From a virus, in the IMG/VR virus record IMGVR_UViG_3300031885_000046, positions 1 to 40,724 of that record: a stretch of DNA of 40,724 nt; one strand, 5' to 3'. A program made the position numbers and the translations under genes. Within the stretch, counting starts at the first letter, position 1. The number at the start of each line of letters is the position of its first letter. The notes below the pieces were generated by a model. That model was not told where the DNA came from. It made no database searches and was given only the letters and a program-made list of their open reading frames with translations. Below are positions 38,028-40,724 of the stretch, in pieces.

Positions 38028-38779
38028 TCCTTGTTACCTCCTTTCTGTAAGATACGAACATGGCCGGCCTCTTCGTGTCTCAAAAAGGCCAGGTATGAAT
38101 TGAAGCTGTTGTTGAATTCCTCGCGGATCTTCGGACTCTTATCCCATCTCTGCTTGGCCCTCTCCTCCACCGGGAGATTGGGATCAACGCCCTCCCCGTC
38201 AACAACGGGCGGGGTAGGCTGTGCGATGGGCTTAACCGCGTCCGAGGCAAGATTGCTGACAATACCGCTCCGGAGGTTTTTCTCCGCCTCGAGGATCTTG
38301 ACGGCCGCCTCGGGGCCGGTGGTCTTCCCGTCATATTTCAGACCGGCGATCAGTTTTTCATGACCGGGAATTAACTGTGCCTCGACCCCCTGGATGCGCT
38401 TGCGCTCCGATTCAGCCCCTTCTTTCTTACCCTGTTCTTTTCCATCGACCAAACCCTTGTCATATCCTTCCGCCAGAATAACCTGGAAAATATCAGGGTA
38501 AGCCCCCCTAAAACTTTCTTTGGTCACTTCATCTTTCATTTCGGATTTACCTCCTTTATCAGATTTTTTGGCAGCCTCGAATGTGCCGCCCCTGCTTTTA
38601 CAATGACTTTTGGCATCGCTTTCGGTCCAGACCTTTATGGAATAACGAAGGGCCTGGACTTCCGAGACTTCCTTGCCTTCTTTCTTCTTCCATCCATAAA
38701 TCACGTCGATGCACTTATTGTCGTGCTTCTGGTCGCATTCACCCCTGGTAAACCGATCATACTGATCGGGATCCGTCAT
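38024..38779 (-). CDS. Scaffold-like head protein
   Basis: 251 residues. The N-terminal 70 residues (CDQKHDNKCIDVIYGWKKKE, VQALRYSIKVWTESDAKSHC, KSRGGTFEAA) resemble the last part of some prohead-protease-type proteins. The middle is a charged coiled helix (KGLVDGKEQGKKEGAESERK, RIQGVEAQL) and the C-terminus is WDKSPKIREEFNNSFNSYLA then FLRHEEAGHVRIL, typical of phage scaffolds that hold the capsid before maturation. It lies between the S49 protease and the decoration protein. Confidence 0.6.
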   Translation of the reverse strand: MTDPDQYDRFTRGECDQKHDNKCIDVIYGWKKKEGKEVSEVQALRYSIKVWTESDAKSHCKSRGGTFEAAKKSDKGGKSEMKDEVTKESFRGAYPDIFQVILAEGYDKGLVDGKEQGKKEGAESERKRIQGVEAQLIPGHEKLIAGLKYDGKTTGPEAAVKILEAEKNLRSGIVSNLASDAVKPIAQPTPPVVDGEGVDPNLPVEERAKQRWDKSPKIREEFNNSFNSYLAFLRHEEAGHVRILQKGGNKE

Positions 38780-38798
38780 CCGTCAGCTATGCTCATTT

Positions 38799-39716
38799 TC
38801 ATAGGGCATCGGTTTTCTCCTTTTCCTCATCTTGAAGCATGCGGATTTTGTTATTTACAACCATCCTGGTATGTTCTGGAGTTCCGCGCTGGCTCAATCT
38901 TCCAACGGTTTGATCCAACGTCTCCATCCGGTCGACCAAGCCGGCATTGATCGCTTTTTGCCCCAGGAAGATTCTTCCGTCCGCCATATTACCCAGGACT
39001 TTTTCCTCGCTTACGCCGCGATTTCTGGCAACGTCGCGGACAAAAATGGAATAGACATGATCGACAATGTCCTGGATCGTCGCTCTGCCTTCCTCGGAAA
39101 GCGGTGCATATGAAGAAGCAATACGTTTATATTTTCCCGCCACAATTTCGGTGGTCTTGTAGCCTATTCTCTCCTCGGCCTTTGACACATCGACATGAGT
39201 CGCCACGACACCTATTGAGCCGACTTGAGTCGTATCGCCGCTCATGACGATTTCATCAGCAGCCGAGCCGATCCAGTAGGCAGCCGAACCCATCAAAGAT
39301 TCAGCGTAGGAAGTCATCGGTTTTCGACCCCGCAGACTATGGATATGATTTGCCAGCTCTTGGGTGCCGTCGACCGTGCCTCCCGGGGAATCGATATAAA
39401 ACAATAATGATTTGACATCGGGATCCTCCATGGCCGCGTTGATATCTCTCTCTAAAAGCTGCATGGAGGTCCCGCCTGATATATCCATAAATAAATTGGC
39501 CCGTTTGGCCAGGACGCCCTCGATAGAAATGATGGCAACGCCTTCAATGGTCTGGTAGGTCTTTTTCTTGTTACTAAGAGGTTTGCCAATTTGCGCTTCG
39601 ATCGCTTTGATATCGATCTTTTCCCCGCGCAGGTGGGTAAAATAAATATTCTGGATCTCGATCAGTTTTTCCGGGACAATCGCCCAGGGCGCAGTCAGGA
39701 TATCGAGAAGCTTCAT
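38799..39716 (-). CDS. S49 head maturation protease (gpC-like)
   Basis: 305 residues. Signature segments: GVAIISIEGVLAKRANLFMD, LFYIDSPGGTVDGTQELANH, YAESLMGSAAYWIGSAADEI (catalytic Ser in MGSAAY), then GSIGVVATHVDVSKAEE and EIVAGKYKRIASSYAPLS (general-base Lys near GKYKR). It is the SppA/gpC-type ClpP-fold protease that trims scaffold and portal in the lambda head. The start overlaps the portal stop (ATGA), with AAGGAGGT upstream. Confidence 0.9.
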   Translation of the reverse strand: MKLLDILTAPWAIVPEKLIEIQNIYFTHLRGEKIDIKAIEAQIGKPLSNKKKTYQTIEGVAIISIEGVLAKRANLFMDISGGTSMQLLERDINAAMEDPDVKSLLFYIDSPGGTVDGTQELANHIHSLRGRKPMTSYAESLMGSAAYWIGSAADEIVMSGDTTQVGSIGVVATHVDVSKAEERIGYKTTEIVAGKYKRIASSYAPLSEEGRATIQDIVDHVYSIFVRDVARNRGVSEEKVLGNMADGRIFLGQKAINAGLVDRMETLDQTVGRLSQRGTPEHTRMVVNNKIRMLQDEEKEKTDAL

Positions 39717-40724
39717 ACGAGACCTCCTTGGTTGATCTCTAAATGGTAGGGTGGCACTTGGTCGGGTAACTCTTTTTCCGTTGATGGTGCAACTGGCGTT
39801 TTTTTCTCGAACTCCATCCCGATCTCCTTCATCATCTCCCGTTCCTTTTTGATCCGGGGATAATTCGTTTCAAAGTCGCCACCGGTGAGATTGGTCGTCT
39901 CCTCATCCAGGGTTGAAAGCCCGATCTTCAATCGCTTCTCCGCGGCATCGACTTCCTTGACTGGATCGATCTGGGACGGCGCGTCACCGATCCAGAGGGC
40001 GCCGGCATAAGCTTTCTGCATGATCGGATCGCTGAAATACCCGGGCGCCCATATTCTTCCGGCTGCAATCGCCTCATAAAGCCAAATCTCATAAACGAGT
40101 TGACAGAAATTATCCGAGAGCCACTTCCTTCTCCCCCTGAAAAAACGCCAGGCCTCGAGGAGCGCTGCCCTCGATGCCGAATACGAAGAAGAAAAATGCC
40201 CAATCAGGATTTCGAAAGGAATCTCAAGAGCAACCCCGACTTGCTGCAGAATAGCCTTCACGAAGGGATCGAAAGAAGTATTGGGTCTTCCCGGATCTGC
40301 GGTCTCGATCGATTCACCGGTTTTTAAACCGACAATGGCGCCGCTTCCCATCTTGATATCTTCATCGCTCGCTTTAGCGGCCGCTTTGACATCCATATCG
40401 CCTATCATGTTCGTCGGGAATTGCCCGCCGGCTTCTGTCTTGATGAAAACGGTATACATCCCCGCCACCACCGCAGCCATAATCTCGGCCTCGGTATAAC
40501 GGTCCAATTGTTTCAGGCTGTCAATGACGGGAGATAGATAAGGAAGGCCGCGGCTCTGGCCCGGCCTCAGCATCCGGTAAAGATGGATGACATTACGCAA
40601 TCCTGTTTTTTCACCGAAGGCCGGGATCACGTCCCATGTCCCTCCGGTTTGGGCATTCAAAAGATTTCCGGGATGGCTTTTGCGGATATGATAGGCAACG
40701 GGGACACCCTCAATCGTCTTTTCG
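39713..40724 (-). CDS. Portal protein, C-terminal part (cut by window end)
   Basis: The frame is open from the window end at 40724 to TGA at 39713. It contains GLPYLSPVIDSLKQLDRYTE, AEIMAAVVAGMYTVFIKTEA, VALEIPFEILIGHFSSSYSA and SRAALLEAWRFFRGRRKWLS, the lambda portal core. The apparent ATG inside it is not its start: the codons before it continue the portal (AYHIRKSHPGN). The first 278 bases repeat those at 1-278 with about 90% identity. The charged C-terminus ends PPYHLEINQGGLV. Confidence 0.93.
   Translation of the reverse strand, partial: EKTIEGVPVAYHIRKSHPGNLLNAQTGGTWDVIPAFGEKTGLRNVIHLYRMLRPGQSRGLPYLSPVIDSLKQLDRYTEAEIMAAVVAGMYTVFIKTEAGGQFPTNMIGDMDVKAAAKASDEDIKMGSGAIVGLKTGESIETADPGRPNTSFDPFVKAILQQVGVALEIPFEILIGHFSSSYSASRAALLEAWRFFRGRRKWLSDNFCQLVYEIWLYEAIAAGRIWAPGYFSDPIMQKAYAGALWIGDAPSQIDPVKEVDAAEKRLKIGLSTLDEETTNLTGGDFETNYPRIKKEREMMKEIGMEFEKKTPVAPSTEKELPDQVPPYHLEINQGGLV

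Overview
The window is almost the whole genome of a temperate, tailed, lambda-like siphophage, seen as a circularly permuted contig. The portal gene is split over the two ends. Its 5' part lies at 1-898 and its 3' part at 39713-40724, both on the minus strand. Bases 1-278 align without gaps to 40447-40724 (about 29 mismatches by hand count, nearly all synonymous). Joining them restores a portal frame of exactly 544 codons and implies a circle of about 40,446 bp. No host gene is visible. Strong Shine-Dalgarno sites, ATGA gene overlaps, DUF2845- and DUF5675-type proteins and an 'AKASEG' palindromic insertion in the integrase suggest a Gram-negative host, perhaps Desulfobacterota/Syntrophales-like. 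That host call is inference.

Layout. The immunity region is at 11.1-12.5 kb: a leftward Cro-like gene, a rightward CI-like repressor, then a secreted protein in the place of lambda rex. Two strong TTGACA promoters, one leftward at 11374-11402 and one rightward at 12475-12503, each have a TGAT-N8-ATCA dyad over the -10 box. The leftward (PR-like) unit carries a zinc protein, a probable annealing protein, an O-like initiator with origin repeats inside its gene, a P-position protein and RusA. It continues on the same strand into small genes, a tail Z-like gene, terminase, accessory genes and the portal. Past the circle junction come the S49 protease, scaffold, decoration protein, Mu gpT-type capsid, connector, tail tube, G/GT frameshift chaperones, tape measure, tail fibre with four 82-residue repeats, tail tip and lysis genes, ending at 23051.

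The rightward (PL-like) unit, 12.5-23.1 kb, holds many small unknown genes, a Cas4-like Fe-S nuclease, an excisionase-like HTH protein, a ParB-like protein preceded by phased repeats, a MazG-like protein, a PD-(D/E)XK protein, a tyrosine integrase and an attP whose core looks like the 3' end of a tRNA. A small lipoprotein gene and an HNH endonuclease follow.

The strangest feature is at 13.46-14.77 kb: three arrays of a strict 5-bp unit GGCNN (19, 15 and 17 units; 50 of 51 keep GGC), each starting 6-19 bases after a stop codon and separating single genes. A 17-18 nt direct repeat brackets the block. I do not recognise this arrangement.
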